Shown here piece after piece: positions 52,398 to 63,374 of a DNA stretch of 64,000 nucleotides; within the stretch, counting starts at the first letter, position 1; each line of letters begins with the position of its first letter. Below the pieces are notes generated by a model. That model had not been told where the DNA came from, did no database searches, and was given only the letters and a program-made list of their open reading frames with translations. This DNA is from Rhodococcus wratislaviensis (GTDB taxonomy: Bacteria; Actinomycetota; Actinomycetes; Mycobacteriales; Mycobacteriaceae): the NCBI RefSeq assembly GCF_900455735.1, contig NZ_UAUI01000017.1, positions 1 to 64,000 on the forward strand, read 5' to 3'. A program made the translations under genes and the position numbers.

Positions 52398-53912
52398 GTG
52401 AAGCGACAAGCACGAGCTGGAGTGGGGCACCGTAGCTTCTCCCGCGGGCACACTCGCGCAGCGCGCCTCCTGATCGGATTGGGCATCGTCGGAGCCCTGG
52501 TCGGCAGCACACCGGGCCTGGCCGCAGCGGTACCACCCCCGCCGCCGAATCCGTCCGACAACGACATCGCGCAGGCCCAGACCCAGGTGTCGGCGGGCCT
52601 CGGGCAGGTCAGCGAACTGATCAACCAGGTCGCCTCCGCGGATCAGCAGCTCGCCCAGCTCGACAACGAGGTCGCCATCAAGCGCGAGGACGTGAACCGG
52701 GCCCTGGTCGATCTGCAGAACGCGCGCAGCGCCGCCGATCTGGCGGCCAGTGTGGTCGGGGCCTCGCAGCAGGCTCTGCGTGACGCCGGGGCCCAGATCG
52801 AACTCGCGCAGAAGGACTTCGACAAGTACGCCCGGTCGAGCTACACGCAGGGCACCAACGTCTCCTCGATCTCGACGTACCTGGGCGCCCAGGGTCCCGG
52901 CGACGTCCTCGATCGCGCGCAGGTTCTGAAACTCCTGGCCACCAGCCAGAACGCGGTGCTCGAGGGTCTGCAGCGGGCACGGACCGCGCAGGCCAACAAG
53001 GATTCCGCGGCACGCGAGGCCAAGCAGCAGGCGGACGTGGCCGCCGACCAGGCCGCGTCGAAGAAGTCGCTGGCGGAGCAGGCGATCGCGGTCGCGCGGT
53101 CGGCGCTGCAGGACCAGGCGGCCAAGAAGGCGCAGATCGAGAGCAATCGCGCGGCCGCCCAGGCCCAGCTCGACGCCGCCCGCGGGAACGTCGCGGGGTT
53201 GCAGGGGCAACGTGAGGCGTACGCGACGTGGGAGGAGCAGAAACGCGCCGAGGACGCGCAGAAGGCTGCCATCGCCGCCGCGGCCCGGGAGGCCGCGACA
53301 CAGGCTGCCGCGCGGGTCGCCGCCAACGAGGCGGCACGACAGCGCGCCGCCGAACTCGCCGCGGGGCAGCGCGCGCACACCACGATCGAGGACGACTCGG
53401 AGGACGAGGACTCCGCCGACGGCGGGACGACCACGCCCAAGTCCACCCCCAAGTCGAAACCGTCGACCAGCGGTGAGGACCTGACCGGCAGCGAGGCCAT
53501 CGAGACCGTCATCGACCGGGGACTGTCCCAGATCGGTGTGGAGTACGCGTGGGGTGGCGGCGACGAGAACGGTCCCACCCTCGGCATCCGCGACGGCGGT
53601 GTCGCCGACAGTTACGGCGACTTCAACAAGGTCGGTTTCGACTGCTCCGGTCTGATGATCTACGCGTTCGCCGGGATCGGCATCTCCCTGCCGCACTACA
53701 CCGGTTATCAGTACACCGCGGGGGAGCAGATTCCGTCGGAGGAGATGCAGCGCGGCGACATGATCTTCTGGGGCCCGAACGCGAGCCAGCACGTCGCCCT
53801 GTATCTCGGCGACGACCAGATGCTCGAGGCTCCCCAGTCGGGCGACGTCGTCAAGATCTCCCCGGTGCGATGGGATGGCATGACCCCTTACGCTGTCCGT
53901 ATGGTGTCGTGA
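52398..53912 (+). CDS. ripA: NlpC/P60 peptidoglycan endopeptidase, RipA-like
   Basis: Secreted hydrolase that cuts peptide stems of peptidoglycan during septum splitting. Length is 504 aa. Signal peptide: basic start, LLIGLGIVGALVGSTPGLAA, cleavage near residue 40. A long coiled coil (about 55-330, rich in Ala/Gln/Glu, e.g. QQLAQLDNEVAIKREDVNRA) is the inhibitory or docking part. A Ser/Thr/Asp/Pro linker follows. The catalytic domain (about 385-504) has VGFDCSGLMIYAF (Cys), ASQHVALYLGDDQM (His) and the closing LEAPQSGDVVKISPVRW. The GTG start is preceded by GAGGGAGAG. M. tuberculosis has a second gene, ripB, here; this window has only one. Confidence 0.9.
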   Translation: MKRQARAGVGHRSFSRGHTRAARLLIGLGIVGALVGSTPGLAAAVPPPPPNPSDNDIAQAQTQVSAGLGQVSELINQVASADQQLAQLDNEVAIKREDVNRALVDLQNARSAADLAASVVGASQQALRDAGAQIELAQKDFDKYARSSYTQGTNVSSISTYLGAQGPGDVLDRAQVLKLLATSQNAVLEGLQRARTAQANKDSAAREAKQQADVAADQAASKKSLAEQAIAVARSALQDQAAKKAQIESNRAAAQAQLDAARGNVAGLQGQREAYATWEEQKRAEDAQKAAIAAAAREAATQAAARVAANEAARQRAAELAAGQRAHTTIEDDSEDEDSADGGTTTPKSTPKSKPSTSGEDLTGSEAIETVIDRGLSQIGVEYAWGGGDENGPTLGIRDGGVADSYGDFNKVGFDCSGLMIYAFAGIGISLPHYTGYQYTAGEQIPSEEMQRGDMIFWGPNASQHVALYLGDDQMLEAPQSGDVVKISPVRWDGMTPYAVRMVS

Positions 53913-54041
53913 TCCATGATGTCGATGAAGTAGTCCGCAGTGCGGATCGTGCTTGGTTGCGGCGGGGGTTGCTTGCACCTGGAATAGTTGAGCAAGTACG
54001 TGAACGGGCGGAACGATCTAGGTGAAAGCGGTGGATTCTTG

Positions 54042-55292
54042 GTGACCTCACGTGATGATGCGGTATCGGAGGGTGCAGCCCGGAAGGAGTCGCCCGCGAC
54101 GGCCGCTCCCGAAGGTGTGAAGAACGGGGGTGCCGCCAACGGATCGGGCCCCCAGAACGTCCCCGCGCCGAATGCACCCTCACAGAATGCGGGCACGCAG
54201 AGCGCGACGACGAAGACGGTCGCGCCCAGTCTCGCCGCCGACGTGCAGACGCTGGAACGCGCGATCTACGAGGTCAAGCGCGTGATCGTCGGGCAGGACC
54301 GGCTGGTGGAGCGAATCCTGGTCGGTCTGCTCGCGAAAGGCCATGTGCTGCTCGAGGGTGTGCCGGGTGTCGCGAAGACCCTGGCCGTCGAGACGTTCGC
54401 GAAAGTGGTCGGCGGATCCTTCTCGCGTGTCCAGTTCACCCCCGACCTGGTGCCCACCGACCTGATCGGTACGCGCATCTACCGGCAGGGGCGCGAGGAG
54501 TTCGACACCGAACTCGGTCCCGTCGTCGCGAACTTCGTGCTCGCCGACGAGATCAACCGCGCGCCGGCGAAGGTGCAGTCGGCGCTGCTCGAGGTGATGG
54601 CCGAGCGGCACGTGTCGATCGGCGGCAAGCGGTACCACATGCCCGACCCGTTCCTGGTGATGGCGACGCAGAACCCGATCGAGAACGAGGGTGTGTACCC
54701 GCTGCCGGAGGCGCAGCGCGACCGCTTCCTGTTCAAGATCCTCGTCGACTACCCGACGGTGGAGGAGGAGCGCGAGATCGTCTACCGGATGGGTGTCGAT
54801 GCGCCGGAACCCCACCAGGTCCTCGATCCGGAGGAGCTCGTCCGTCTGCAGAAGGTCGCAAGCGGTGTCTTCGTGCACCATGCGCTCGTCGACTACGTGG
54901 TCCGGGTCATCGCGGCCACGCGCACGCCGGCCGAGTTCGGTCTGCCCGAGGTCGACGGCTGGATCGCGTACGGCGCGTCTCCGCGCGCGACGCTGGGCAT
55001 CATCTCCTCGGCGCGGGCGCTGGCGTTGCTGCGCGGGCGTGACTACGTGGTGCCGCAGGACGTGCTCGAGGTGATCCCGGACGTGCTGCGTCACCGTCTC
55101 GTGCTGTCCTATGACGCCCTCGCCGACGAGGTCAGCCCGGACGACGTCATCTCCCGCGTGCTGCAGACCGTGGGTCTGCCGCAGATCGCCGCACAGCCGA
55201 CCACGGTCCCGGCGGCTCCCGCCGGTCAGCACGGACCGCCCGTCCCGTCCACGTCGGTGCCCGGACCGACGGCGATGAGCCAGCCACGGTGA
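54042..55292 (+). CDS. moxR1: MoxR-family AAA+ ATPase
   Basis: Chaperone-like ATPase that works with VWA-domain proteins. Length is 416 aa from the chosen GTG. A disordered, Ala/Pro/Asn-rich start (1-65) precedes the AAA+ core: Walker A LLEGVPGVAKTLAVETF, PDLVPTDLIGTRIY, Walker B FVLADEINRAPAKVQSALLE, sensor 1 MATQNPIENEGVYPLPEAQ with the arginine finger region DRFLFKI, and SPRATLGIISSARALALL near the end. The true start is uncertain: a TTG at 53988 would add 18 residues. The stop overlaps the DUF58 gene by 4 nt. Confidence 0.92.
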   Translation: MTSRDDAVSEGAARKESPATAAPEGVKNGGAANGSGPQNVPAPNAPSQNAGTQSATTKTVAPSLAADVQTLERAIYEVKRVIVGQDRLVERILVGLLAKGHVLLEGVPGVAKTLAVETFAKVVGGSFSRVQFTPDLVPTDLIGTRIYRQGREEFDTELGPVVANFVLADEINRAPAKVQSALLEVMAERHVSIGGKRYHMPDPFLVMATQNPIENEGVYPLPEAQRDRFLFKILVDYPTVEEEREIVYRMGVDAPEPHQVLDPEELVRLQKVASGVFVHHALVDYVVRVIAATRTPAEFGLPEVDGWIAYGASPRATLGIISSARALALLRGRDYVVPQDVLEVIPDVLRHRLVLSYDALADEVSPDDVISRVLQTVGLPQIAAQPTTVPAAPAGQHGPPVPSTSVPGPTAMSQPR

Positions 55293-56263
55293 GTGCGCGT
55301 ACCGCCGGTGCGCAGAGCTCCGGCCCGCCGCCGTCGTTCCGCTCCGGCGAACTCCGTGATCCCAAACTGTCCGCCGCGCTGCGGACGCTGGAACTGACCG
55401 TCCGCCGCCGCCTCGACGGCGTGCTGCACGGCGACCATCTGGGCCTGATCCCGGGACCGGGCTCCGAACCGGGTGATGCCCGCGAGTACCAGCCGGGCGA
55501 CGATGTGCGTCAGATGGACTGGTCGGTGACCGCACGGACGACGCACCCGCACGTCCGGCAGTCGGTGGCCGACCGGGAGCTCGAGACGTGGCTCGTGGTC
55601 GATCTGTCGTCGAGCCTCGACTTCGGTACCGCCGGCTGCGAGAAGCGGGACCTCGCGGTGGCTGCTGCCGCCGCCGTCACGCATCTGACCAGCGGCGGTG
55701 GGAACCGGATCGGGGCGATCGTCTCGACCGGCGCCCAGACCACCCGGATCCCGGCCCGCGGTGGCCGCATCCACGCGCAGGCGATGCTGCGTCAGATCGC
55801 GACCACCCCGCACGCCCCGGACGGGGTGCGGGGCGACCTGCAGGGTGCGGTGGAGTCGTTGCGCCGCCCCCAGCGTCGCCGCGGTCTGGCCGTCGTCATC
55901 AGTGACTTCCTGGGACCGATCGACTGGGAGCGGTCGCTGCGGGCGATCTCGGGACGCCACGACGTACTCGGTGTCGAGGTGCTCGACCCGCGAGATCTGG
56001 AATTACCCGACATAGGGGATGTAGTGCTGCACGATCCGGAGTCCGGACGGACCCGCGAGTTCACGACCACACCGCAACTGCGCGCCGACTTCGCGCGGGC
56101 CGCGGACGAGCACCGCCTGCAGGTGGAGCAGTCGTTGCGGCGCTGCGGCGCCCCGCTGCTCAGTCTGCGCACCGACCGGGACTGGATCTCGGATGTCGTT
56201 CGGTTCGTGTCCGCCCGGAAGCACAGTTACGGGACCTCGACGAACCAGAGGTCCCGCCGGTGA
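55289..56263 (+). CDS. DUF58 domain protein of the MoxR cluster
   Basis: A 324-aa cytosolic protein with the DUF58 signature [20 protein letters not shown] (about 65-85) and a vWA-like Rossmann fold: [48 protein letters not shown]. The DLSSS motif resembles a MIDAS-type metal site. Such proteins couple MoxR to membrane VWA partners. Start GTG overlaps moxR1 and the stop overlaps the VWA gene, so the three form one unit, as in mycobacteria (Rv1479-Rv1481). Confidence 0.9.
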   Translation: MSARTAGAQSSGPPPSFRSGELRDPKLSAALRTLELTVRRRLDGVLHGDHLGLIPGPGSEPGDAREYQPGDDVRQMDWSVTARTTHPHVRQSVADRELETWLVVDLSSSLDFGTAGCEKRDLAVAAAAAVTHLTSGGGNRIGAIVSTGAQTTRIPARGGRIHAQAMLRQIATTPHAPDGVRGDLQGAVESLRRPQRRRGLAVVISDFLGPIDWERSLRAISGRHDVLGVEVLDPRDLELPDIGDVVLHDPESGRTREFTTTPQLRADFARAADEHRLQVEQSLRRCGAPLLSLRTDRDWISDVVRFVSARKHSYGTSTNQRSRR

Positions 56264-57240
56264 GCCTTTCCCAGTTCACCTCACCGTGGTGGCTGCTGTT
56301 CCTCCTGGTCGTCGTGGCATTGGTCGCGGGATACGTGTGGGTGCAGCGTCAGCGGCAGAAGCACACCCTGCGGTTCACCAACTTCGCGCTCCTCGAGAAG
56401 GTCGCGCCGTCGCGGCCGGGCCGGGCCCGGCACATTCCGGCGCTGCTGATGGTGCTGGCGCTGGTGTTCTTCAGTGTGGCGCTGGCCGGTCCGACGGAGG
56501 ACAAGCGGGTTCCGCGGAACCGGGCCACCGTGATCCTCGTCATCGACGTGTCGTTGTCGATGAAGGCGACCGACGTGGAACCGACCCGGCTGGCCGCGGC
56601 GCAGGACGCCGCGAAGTCGTTCGCCGACGGGCTCACCCCCGGCATCAACCTCGGTCTCGTCGCGTTCGCCGGCACGGCGTCGGTGCTGGTGTCGCCGACC
56701 ACCAACCGCGAGGCGTCGAAGGTCGCGATCGACAATCTGCAGTTGAGCGAGCGGACCGCCACCGGTGAGGCGATCTTCACCTCGCTGCAGTCGATCGACA
56801 CGCTGGCCGCGGTGCTCGGCGGCAGTGATCAGGCGCCGCCCGCCCGCATCGTGTTGCTCTCGGACGGCAAGCAGACGGTGCCCGAGAACCCGGACGATCC
56901 GCGCGGCGGGTTCACCGCGGCCCGGCAGGCGAAGGACAAGGACGTCCCCATTTCGACGATCTCGTTCGGCACCAGCTACGGCAAGGTCGAGATCGAGGAC
57001 GAACGCATTCCGGTGCCCGTCGACGATCCGTCGCTGCGGGAGATCGCGAATCTCTCCGGCGGCAGCTTCTTCACGGCCTCGAGCCTGGAGGAACTGCGCG
57101 ACGTCTACGACACCCTCGAGGAGCAGATCGGTTTCGAGACCACCCGCGGCGACGCCAGCCGCCCCTGGCTCGTGCTGGGTGTCCTGTCCGCCACGGCGGG
57201 GCTGATCCTCGCGCTGGTCCTGCGTCAACGGCTGCCGTGA
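56260..57240 (+). CDS. Membrane protein with von Willebrand factor A domain
   Basis: A 326-aa protein with transmembrane helices at about 10-27, 62-80 and the C-terminus (about 303-322, [18 protein letters not shown]). The VWA domain lies between (about 92-290). The MIDAS metal site shows [10 protein letters not shown], with the partner residues in TATGEAI and LLSDGKQT. It is the membrane partner of the MoxR-DUF58 unit; homologues are tied to envelope stress or protein complex assembly. Start GTG overlaps DUF58 by 4 nt. Confidence 0.9.
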   Translation: MSLSQFTSPWWLLFLLVVVALVAGYVWVQRQRQKHTLRFTNFALLEKVAPSRPGRARHIPALLMVLALVFFSVALAGPTEDKRVPRNRATVILVIDVSLSMKATDVEPTRLAAAQDAAKSFADGLTPGINLGLVAFAGTASVLVSPTTNREASKVAIDNLQLSERTATGEAIFTSLQSIDTLAAVLGGSDQAPPARIVLLSDGKQTVPENPDDPRGGFTAARQAKDKDVPISTISFGTSYGKVEIEDERIPVPVDDPSLREIANLSGGSFFTASSLEELRDVYDTLEEQIGFETTRGDASRPWLVLGVLSATAGLILALVLRQRLP

Positions 57241-57285
57241 TCTGCGTTCCACCGCGGCCCCGCGCTTCCACTTCTGCACATCTGA

Positions 57286-58053
<768 letters not shown>

Positions 58054-58100
58054 CACTCCCCACTCCACTTCCCGGACTTTTTCTCACAGGAGGACACCTC

Positions 58101-58898
58101 ATGGGCGGATTGCTCGAAGGTAAGACCATTCTCGTCACCGGCATCATCACGGACGCGTCCATCGCGTTCCACGTCGCCAAGGTCGCCCAGGAACAGGGCG
58201 CCAAGGTGATCATCACCGGATTCGACCGTCTCCGGCTGATCGACCGCATCGCGCAGCGCCTGCCGCAGCCGGTGCCGCCCGCGCTCGAACTGGACGTGCA
58301 GAACCCGGAGCACCTCGCGAGCCTCGCCGACCGCATCCGGGAGATCGCGCCCGAGGGTGTCGACGGCGTCGTGCACTCCATCGCGTTCGCGCCGCGGTCC
58401 TGCCTGGGCAGCCCGTTCTTCGACGCACCGTGGTCCGATGTGGGAGTGGCCTTCGAGGTCTCCGCCTACTCGTACGCGTCGCTGTCGAAGGCGCTGCTGC
58501 CGGTGCTGAACGACAATGCGTCGATCGTCGGCATGGACTTCGATCCCGCGCGCGCGGTGCCGTTCTACAACTGGATGGGTGTCGCCAAGGCCACCCTCGA
58601 GTCGGTGAACCGGTATGTCGCCAAGGAGGTCGGCGAACGCGGTATCCGCTCCAACCTCGTCGCGGCGGGCCCGATCAAGACCCTCGCCGCCAAGGCCATC
58701 GCCGGTACCGCCACCGACGACGCCAAGCAGATGAACGAACTCAACACGGCGTGGGACGAGCGCGCGCCCATCGGCTGGAACGTCGACGACCCGGAGCCGG
58801 TCGCGAAGACCGTGTGCACCGTGCTGTCCGACTGGCTGCCCGGCACCACCGCGTCGATCATCTACGTCGACGGTGGCGCCCACGCCATGGCCGGCTAG
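58101..58898 (+). CDS. inhA: Enoyl-ACP reductase InhA
   Basis: NADH-dependent reductase completing each FAS-II cycle and the isoniazid target in mycobacteria. Length is 265 aa. It shows [20 protein letters not shown] for [55 protein letters not shown] with the catalytic Tyr and [13 protein letters not shown] with the Lys, and [15 protein letters not shown]. It is close to the mycobacterial enzyme in these regions. The ATG has AGGAGG upstream. It implies mycolate synthesis in the host. Confidence 0.95.
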   Translation: MGGLLEGKTILVTGIITDASIAFHVAKVAQEQGAKVIITGFDRLRLIDRIAQRLPQPVPPALELDVQNPEHLASLADRIREIAPEGVDGVVHSIAFAPRSCLGSPFFDAPWSDVGVAFEVSAYSYASLSKALLPVLNDNASIVGMDFDPARAVPFYNWMGVAKATLESVNRYVAKEVGERGIRSNLVAAGPIKTLAAKAIAGTATDDAKQMNELNTAWDERAPIGWNVDDPEPVAKTVCTVLSDWLPGTTASIIYVDGGAHAMAG

Positions 58899-58939
58899 GG
58901 CACGACCCGGGGAGTGCGCCCCGAACGGCACCACGGAAG

Positions 58940-60049
58940 ATGGGGATCATGATCGCTGCGAATTCGACGGACGGTTCCGGTTCCCAGTTCGATGCCCTTC
59001 TCGTGTTGTCGTTCGGGGGTCCGGAGCAGCCCGCCGACGTGCGCCCGTTCCTGGAGAACGTCACCCGGGGCCGGGGGGTGCCACCCGAACGGCTGGATGC
59101 GGTCGCCGAGCACTACCTGCATTTCGGGGGCGTGTCGCCGATCAACGCCCTCAATCGCGACATCATCTCCCGCGTCGAATCCGAATTGGCAAGCGCCGGA
59201 ATGGATTTGCCCGTCTATTTCGGTAACCGGAACTGGCATCCGATGGTCGAGGACACCGTCGCCCGGATGGGTGCGGACGGGGTGCGGTCCGCCCTCGTGT
59301 TCCCGACGTCGGCGTGGGGCGGGTACTCGGGCTGCAGGCAGTACCACGAGGACGTCGCCCGGGCACGGGCCGCGGCGGGGGACGGGGCACCGCATCTGCT
59401 GAAGCTGCGGCAATACTACGACCACCCGCTGCTGATCGGGGCATTCGCCGACGCCGTCCGCGAGGCCGCGGCGCAGCTTCCCGCCCAGCGGCGGGCCGAC
59501 GCACGGCTGGTGTTCACCGCGCATTCCGTGCCGGTGTCCGCGGACGTCAACGCGGGACCGCCGGCAGAGGGCGGTCGTCTCTACAGCCGGCAGGTGGCCG
59601 AGGCGGCCCGGCTCACCGCCCGCGCCGCCGGCTTCGACGATTTCGACCTGGTGTGGCAGTCCCGGTCCGGGCCACCCCAGGTGCCGTGGCTCGAGCCGGA
59701 CATCTGCGACCACCTGGACGTCCTCGCCGGCCGCGGTGTCGGTGCGGTGATCGTGTGCCCGGTGGGATTCGTGTCCGATCACCTCGAGGTGGTGTGGGAT
59801 CTCGACACCGAGGCCCGGGACAAGGCGGCTGAACTCGGCATCGACTTCGTGCGTGCGGCCACCCCCGGAACGGATCGGCGCTTCGCGGAACTGGTCGTCG
59901 CTCTGGTGACGGAGCAGCTGGCCGGCACGCCCGCCGAGCGACTCGGGTCCGAGCCGCTGCTCGGTTCGGCCCGCGACGGACAGTCCTGCGCGATCGACTG
60001 CTGCAAGGCCGTGGTCAGGCCGTCAGGCCGTCCCGCGCACACGCATTGA
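58940..60049 (+). CDS. hemH: Ferrochelatase (coproporphyrin type)
   Basis: Inserts iron into the porphyrin ring in heme synthesis; in actinobacteria the substrate is coproporphyrin III. Length is 369 aa. Seen are [55 protein letters not shown], the metal His in [13 protein letters not shown], and [20 protein letters not shown]. Cysteines for a [2Fe-2S] cluster occur in YSGCRQ and SCAIDCCK near the C-terminus. ATG at 58940 is used; one at 58949 is equally possible. Its 3' end overlaps the convergent gene by 35 nt. Confidence 0.93.
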   Translation: MGIMIAANSTDGSGSQFDALLVLSFGGPEQPADVRPFLENVTRGRGVPPERLDAVAEHYLHFGGVSPINALNRDIISRVESELASAGMDLPVYFGNRNWHPMVEDTVARMGADGVRSALVFPTSAWGGYSGCRQYHEDVARARAAAGDGAPHLLKLRQYYDHPLLIGAFADAVREAAAQLPAQRRADARLVFTAHSVPVSADVNAGPPAEGGRLYSRQVAEAARLTARAAGFDDFDLVWQSRSGPPQVPWLEPDICDHLDVLAGRGVGAVIVCPVGFVSDHLEVVWDLDTEARDKAAELGIDFVRAATPGTDRRFAELVVALVTEQLAGTPAERLGSEPLLGSARDGQSCAIDCCKAVVRPSGRPAHTH

Positions 60050-60824
60050 CGGCGGCGGTGCGCGCCGAGCGCACCGCCGAACGCAGGGGCCGCAGCAGGT
60101 CCTCCAGGGTGGCCGCACCCGACGCGGACACGGTGCGCGCGGGCGCCATCTGCTCGGCGACCGTGAGGATCGCGGCCACCTGATCGGCCGAGTCCAGGAT
60201 CCGCAGCGCCCGCGGGGGGATCGTCGTCGGATACCGGTGCCGCGCGGACTGCGCCAGCGCATCGGCGATCAGCGCCCGCGGGTCGGCGCCGAATCCGGAA
60301 TCGAGCATGTGCAGCGCCTCCAGCGCGGCCGCCGCGTCGCGGACCGCCTGCCGCATCGTGAACTCGGCCTCGCCCAGTCCGGTGTGGTGGGCGTCGAGGG
60401 GGAGCCGCTCGATCGTCGACACCGTCCAGCGCAGCACGTCGGGACCCTCGACGTGCGGGACGAGCCCCGTTCCGGACCGGCCGGGCGGTCCGACGAGCAC
60501 ACCCTCGCCCGCGCTGATCGCGGCGGACGCGAACTCGGTGCCCGCGGGAAGCCCGCGCACGTCCCCCGGCCCGGGCAGGACCAGCCGGATCTCCGTCTCG
60601 GGTTGCGAGACGGCGCGGCGCATCGTCTGGAGCAGCGCGGTCACCCCGGCGTCCTGGGGGTCGGGCCACGGCAGCCCGGTGCGCCCCGCCGTCACGGGAT
60701 CCTCCGCGCAGGCGAGATGCATCGGCGCCCACGCGTGGAGGGCGTCGATGACGTCGTCGGGTGCACTGTTCCCGGCGAGCCAGGAACTGGCCCACACGGT
60801 GAGAGTGGCGCTGGGTGAAGTCAC
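60015..60824 (-). CDS. Conserved hypothetical protein (Rv1486c-like)
   Basis: A 269-aa protein of unknown function found next to hemH in mycobacteria and relatives. It has a globular N-terminal half ([37 protein letters not shown]) and a helical C-terminal half ([40 protein letters not shown]). No signal peptide or catalytic motif is seen. GTG at 60824 gives the standard N-terminus; a longer frame reaches further upstream. It overlaps hemH tail to tail by 35 nt. Confidence 0.75.
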   Translation of the reverse strand: MTSPSATLTVWASSWLAGNSAPDDVIDALHAWAPMHLACAEDPVTAGRTGLPWPDPQDAGVTALLQTMRRAVSQPETEIRLVLPGPGDVRGLPAGTEFASAAISAGEGVLVGPPGRSGTGLVPHVEGPDVLRWTVSTIERLPLDAHHTGLGEAEFTMRQAVRDAAAALEALHMLDSGFGADPRALIADALAQSARHRYPTTIPPRALRILDSADQVAAILTVAEQMAPARTVSASGAATLEDLLRPLRSAVRSARTAAVNACARDGLTA

Positions 60825-60877
60825 GATAAACGAGCATATGTCGGCGTGGCGGAGTGTGCGTAACGGCGCCGCTCGCA

Positions 60878-60883
60878 TAGCGT
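60878..60883 (+). promoter_or_regulatory. -10 box before the DUF3097 gene
   Basis: TAGCGT ends 8 nt before the GTG, without a ribosome binding site, consistent with leaderless expression. Confidence 0.45.
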
Positions 60884-60891
60884 CAGCGCCC

Positions 60892-61731
60892 GTGAGCGGA
60901 GGCGACAGATACGGCGACATCTTTTCCGGACACCCACGCGCGCGGAAGCCCGTGACGCCCACCGTCCCGGCCGAGCGGGACCTGGTGGTCGAGGACGCGG
61001 GCACCGGGTTCTGCGGGGCGGTGGTGGGGTTCGAGCGCACTTACGACGGCGATTTCGTCCGGCTCGAGGACGGGGCGCGGCGCACCCGGTTGTTCGCGAT
61101 GCGGGAGGCGGCGTTCCTGATCGACGGGAAACCGGTCACCCTGGTCCGCCCGGCGGCCAAGCCCGCCGGTCCGGTGACCACCCGATCGGCGTCGGGATCC
61201 ACCAAAGTGGAGGGGTTGCGGGCGCGGACGGCGCTGGCGAGCCGGATCTGGGTGGAGGGCGTGCACGACGCCGCCCTCGTGGAACGCGTGTGGGGGCACG
61301 ACCTGCGCGTCGAAGGTGTCGTCGTCGAGCACCTCGAGGGTCTCGACAATCTCGGGGAGCGGCTCGCCGAGTTCCGGCCCGGTCCCGGACGGCGCGTCGG
61401 CGTCCTCGTCGATCACCTCGTCACCGGGTCGAAGGAGACCCAGCTGACCCAGGGGCTCGGGCCGAACGTGCTCGTGACCGGGCACCCGTTCATCGACGTG
61501 TGGGAGGCGGTCCGCCCGTCGGCGGTGGGGATCGAGGCGTGGCCGAAGATCCCGCGCGGTGAGGACTGGAAGACCGGGGTGTGCCGCGAATTGGGGTGGG
61601 GGACACCGCGCGACGGTTGGCGCCGCGTCTACTCGGCCGTCGACACGTTCCGGGACCTCGAGGCGCCGCTGATCGGCGCGGTCGAACAGCTGGTCGACTT
61701 CGTCACCGTCGGTTCTGCAGATTCTGGTTAG
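60892..61731 (+). CDS. DUF3097 family protein
   Basis: A 279-aa actinobacterial protein of the DUF3097 family, no known function. It opens with DRYGDIFSGHPRARKPVTPT. Conserved stretches are GFCGAVVGFERTYDGDFVRL, RIWVEGVHDAALVERVWGHD (Toprim-like, with an acidic EGxxD), RRVGVLVDHLVTGSKETQLT and VLVTGHPFIDVWEAVRPSAV. The EGVHD and DH pattern resembles a Toprim fold, which hints at nucleic-acid handling; this is inference. No ribosome binding site is needed if leaderless. Confidence 0.85.
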   Translation: MSGGDRYGDIFSGHPRARKPVTPTVPAERDLVVEDAGTGFCGAVVGFERTYDGDFVRLEDGARRTRLFAMREAAFLIDGKPVTLVRPAAKPAGPVTTRSASGSTKVEGLRARTALASRIWVEGVHDAALVERVWGHDLRVEGVVVEHLEGLDNLGERLAEFRPGPGRRVGVLVDHLVTGSKETQLTQGLGPNVLVTGHPFIDVWEAVRPSAVGIEAWPKIPRGEDWKTGVCRELGWGTPRDGWRRVYSAVDTFRDLEAPLIGAVEQLVDFVTVGSADSG

Positions 61732-61739
61732 ATGGTGTT

Positions 61740-62171
61740 GTGGCTGCATTGATTTGGCTGGTAGCGGGGGTGCTGCTCGCCGCCGCGGAAGCGTTGACGG
61801 GGGACTTCTTCCTCCTCATGCTGGCGGGCGGTGCGCTGGCCACGGCCGGGGTCACCGCGATCACCGACTTCCCGGTCTGGGTCGACGCGGTCATCTTCGG
61901 GGTGCTGTCCCTCGCCCTGATCCTCGGGGTGCGGCCGGTGTTGTTGCGTAAGTTCGAGACCCCGCCGCCGACCCCGACGGGGATCGAGGCACTGACCGGC
62001 AAGCAGGCCCTGGTGCTCGAGGAGGTCGCCGAACACGCGGGGCAGATCAAGCTCGGCGGCGACGTCTGGACGGCCCGCCCGCTCGACAGCACGGAAGTGT
62101 ATCCACCGGGAACGACCGTGACGGTAATGCAAATTGACGGCGCGACCGCCGTCGTATGGAGGGGACCGTAG
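61740..62171 (+). CDS. NfeD-like membrane protein
   Basis: A 143-aa protein with three hydrophobic segments (about 3-19 LIWLVAGVLLAAAEALT, 23-43 FFLLMLAGGALATAGVTAIT, 48-68 VWVDAVIFGVLSLALILGVR) and a C-terminal OB-fold (about 82-140, GKQALVLEEVAEHAGQIKLG to GATAVVWRG). NfeD proteins partner SPFH (band 7) proteins encoded next door; this one abuts its partner with no gap. The GTG start lacks a clear ribosome binding site. Confidence 0.88.
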   Translation: MAALIWLVAGVLLAAAEALTGDFFLLMLAGGALATAGVTAITDFPVWVDAVIFGVLSLALILGVRPVLLRKFETPPPTPTGIEALTGKQALVLEEVAEHAGQIKLGGDVWTARPLDSTEVYPPGTTVTVMQIDGATAVVWRGP

Positions 62172-63374
62172 ATGGCAGCGCTCATCGTGTTGATCGTGCT
62201 CGTGTTGTTCGTCGCGCTGGTGGTGGCCAAATCGGTGGCCCTGGTGCCGCAGGCCGAGGCCGCGGTGATCGAGCGACTCGGCCGGTATGCGCGGACCGTG
62301 TCGGGCCAGCTGACGTTCCTGATCCCCTTCGCGGACCGCATCCGGGCCAAGGTGGACCTGCGTGAACGGGTGGTGTCGTTCCCGCCGCAGCCGGTGATCA
62401 CCCAGGACAACCTGACGCTGAACATCGACACCGTGGTGTACTTCCAGGTCACCAACCCGCAGGCCGCGGTGTACGAGATCAGCAACTACATCGTCGGTGT
62501 CGAGCAGTTGACCACCACCACGCTGCGCAACGTCGTCGGCGGGATGACGCTGGAGGAGACACTGACGTCCCGTGACTCCATCAACGGGCAGTTGCGCGGC
62601 GTCCTGGACGAGGCCACCGGACGGTGGGGTCTGCGCGTCGCCCGGGTCGAGCTCAAGAGCATCGATCCGCCGCCGTCGATTCAGGAGTCGATGGAGAAGC
62701 AGATGAAGGCGGACCGCGAGAAGCGGGCCACCATCCTCACCGCCGAGGGTCACCGGGAGTCGGCGATCAAGACGGCGGAGGGCGACAAGCAGTCCCGCAT
62801 CCTCGCCGCGGAGGGCGCGAAGCAGGCGTCGATCCTCACCGCGGAGGGTGAGCGGCAGTCCCGCATCCTGCGGGCGCAGGGTGACCGGGCCGCGAAGTAC
62901 CTGCAGGCGCAGGGTCAGGCGAAGGCGATCGAAAAGGTGTTCGCCGCAATCAAATCCGGCAAGCCCACCCCCGAACTCCTCGCCTACCAGTATCTGCAGA
63001 CGTTGCCGCAGATGGCGCAGGGCGATGCGAACAAGGTGTGGCTGGTGCCCAGCGACTTCGGTGACGCCCTCAAGGGGTTCGCGAAGACGCTCGGCGCGCA
63101 GGGGCAGGACGGGGTGTTCCGGTACGAGCCGTCCACCGCGGAGGATGATCTGCCCAAGCCCGAGGACGATTCGGCGGAGGTCGCCGACTGGTTCGAGACC
63201 AAATCCGACCCGGCGATCGCGCAGGCCGTCCGCGCCGCGGAGGTCGAGGCACGTCGTCCGGTCGACGGGCCGGGACCGCTCGCGCAGTCCGGTGGCGCCG
63301 ACGAGCATGCGCCGCTGGATCCGGGGGGCGCGCCGGGGCAGCTGCCGCCGCCGGTCACCCCGCCGGGTCACTAG
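62172..63374 (+). CDS. SPFH/band 7 membrane-scaffold protein
   Basis: Stomatin/HflK-like protein of 400 aa. One N-terminal membrane helix (LIVLIVLVLFVALVVAKSV) is followed by the SPFH domain (about 25-185: QAEAAVIERLGRYARTVSGQ, RERVVSFPPQPVITQDNLTL, YEISNYIVGVEQLTTTTLRN). An Ala/Glu/Lys helix with repeats of the TAEGxRxSxI kind (about 190-250) is the oligomerising coiled coil. The tail is Pro/Gly/Asp-rich. With the NfeD-like gene it forms the membrane-domain pair seen as Rv1487-Rv1488. The stop lies inside the convergent thioesterase gene (20-nt overlap). Confidence 0.92.
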   Translation: MAALIVLIVLVLFVALVVAKSVALVPQAEAAVIERLGRYARTVSGQLTFLIPFADRIRAKVDLRERVVSFPPQPVITQDNLTLNIDTVVYFQVTNPQAAVYEISNYIVGVEQLTTTTLRNVVGGMTLEETLTSRDSINGQLRGVLDEATGRWGLRVARVELKSIDPPPSIQESMEKQMKADREKRATILTAEGHRESAIKTAEGDKQSRILAAEGAKQASILTAEGERQSRILRAQGDRAAKYLQAQGQAKAIEKVFAAIKSGKPTPELLAYQYLQTLPQMAQGDANKVWLVPSDFGDALKGFAKTLGAQGQDGVFRYEPSTAEDDLPKPEDDSAEVADWFETKSDPAIAQAVRAAEVEARRPVDGPGPLAQSGGADEHAPLDPGGAPGQLPPPVTPPGH

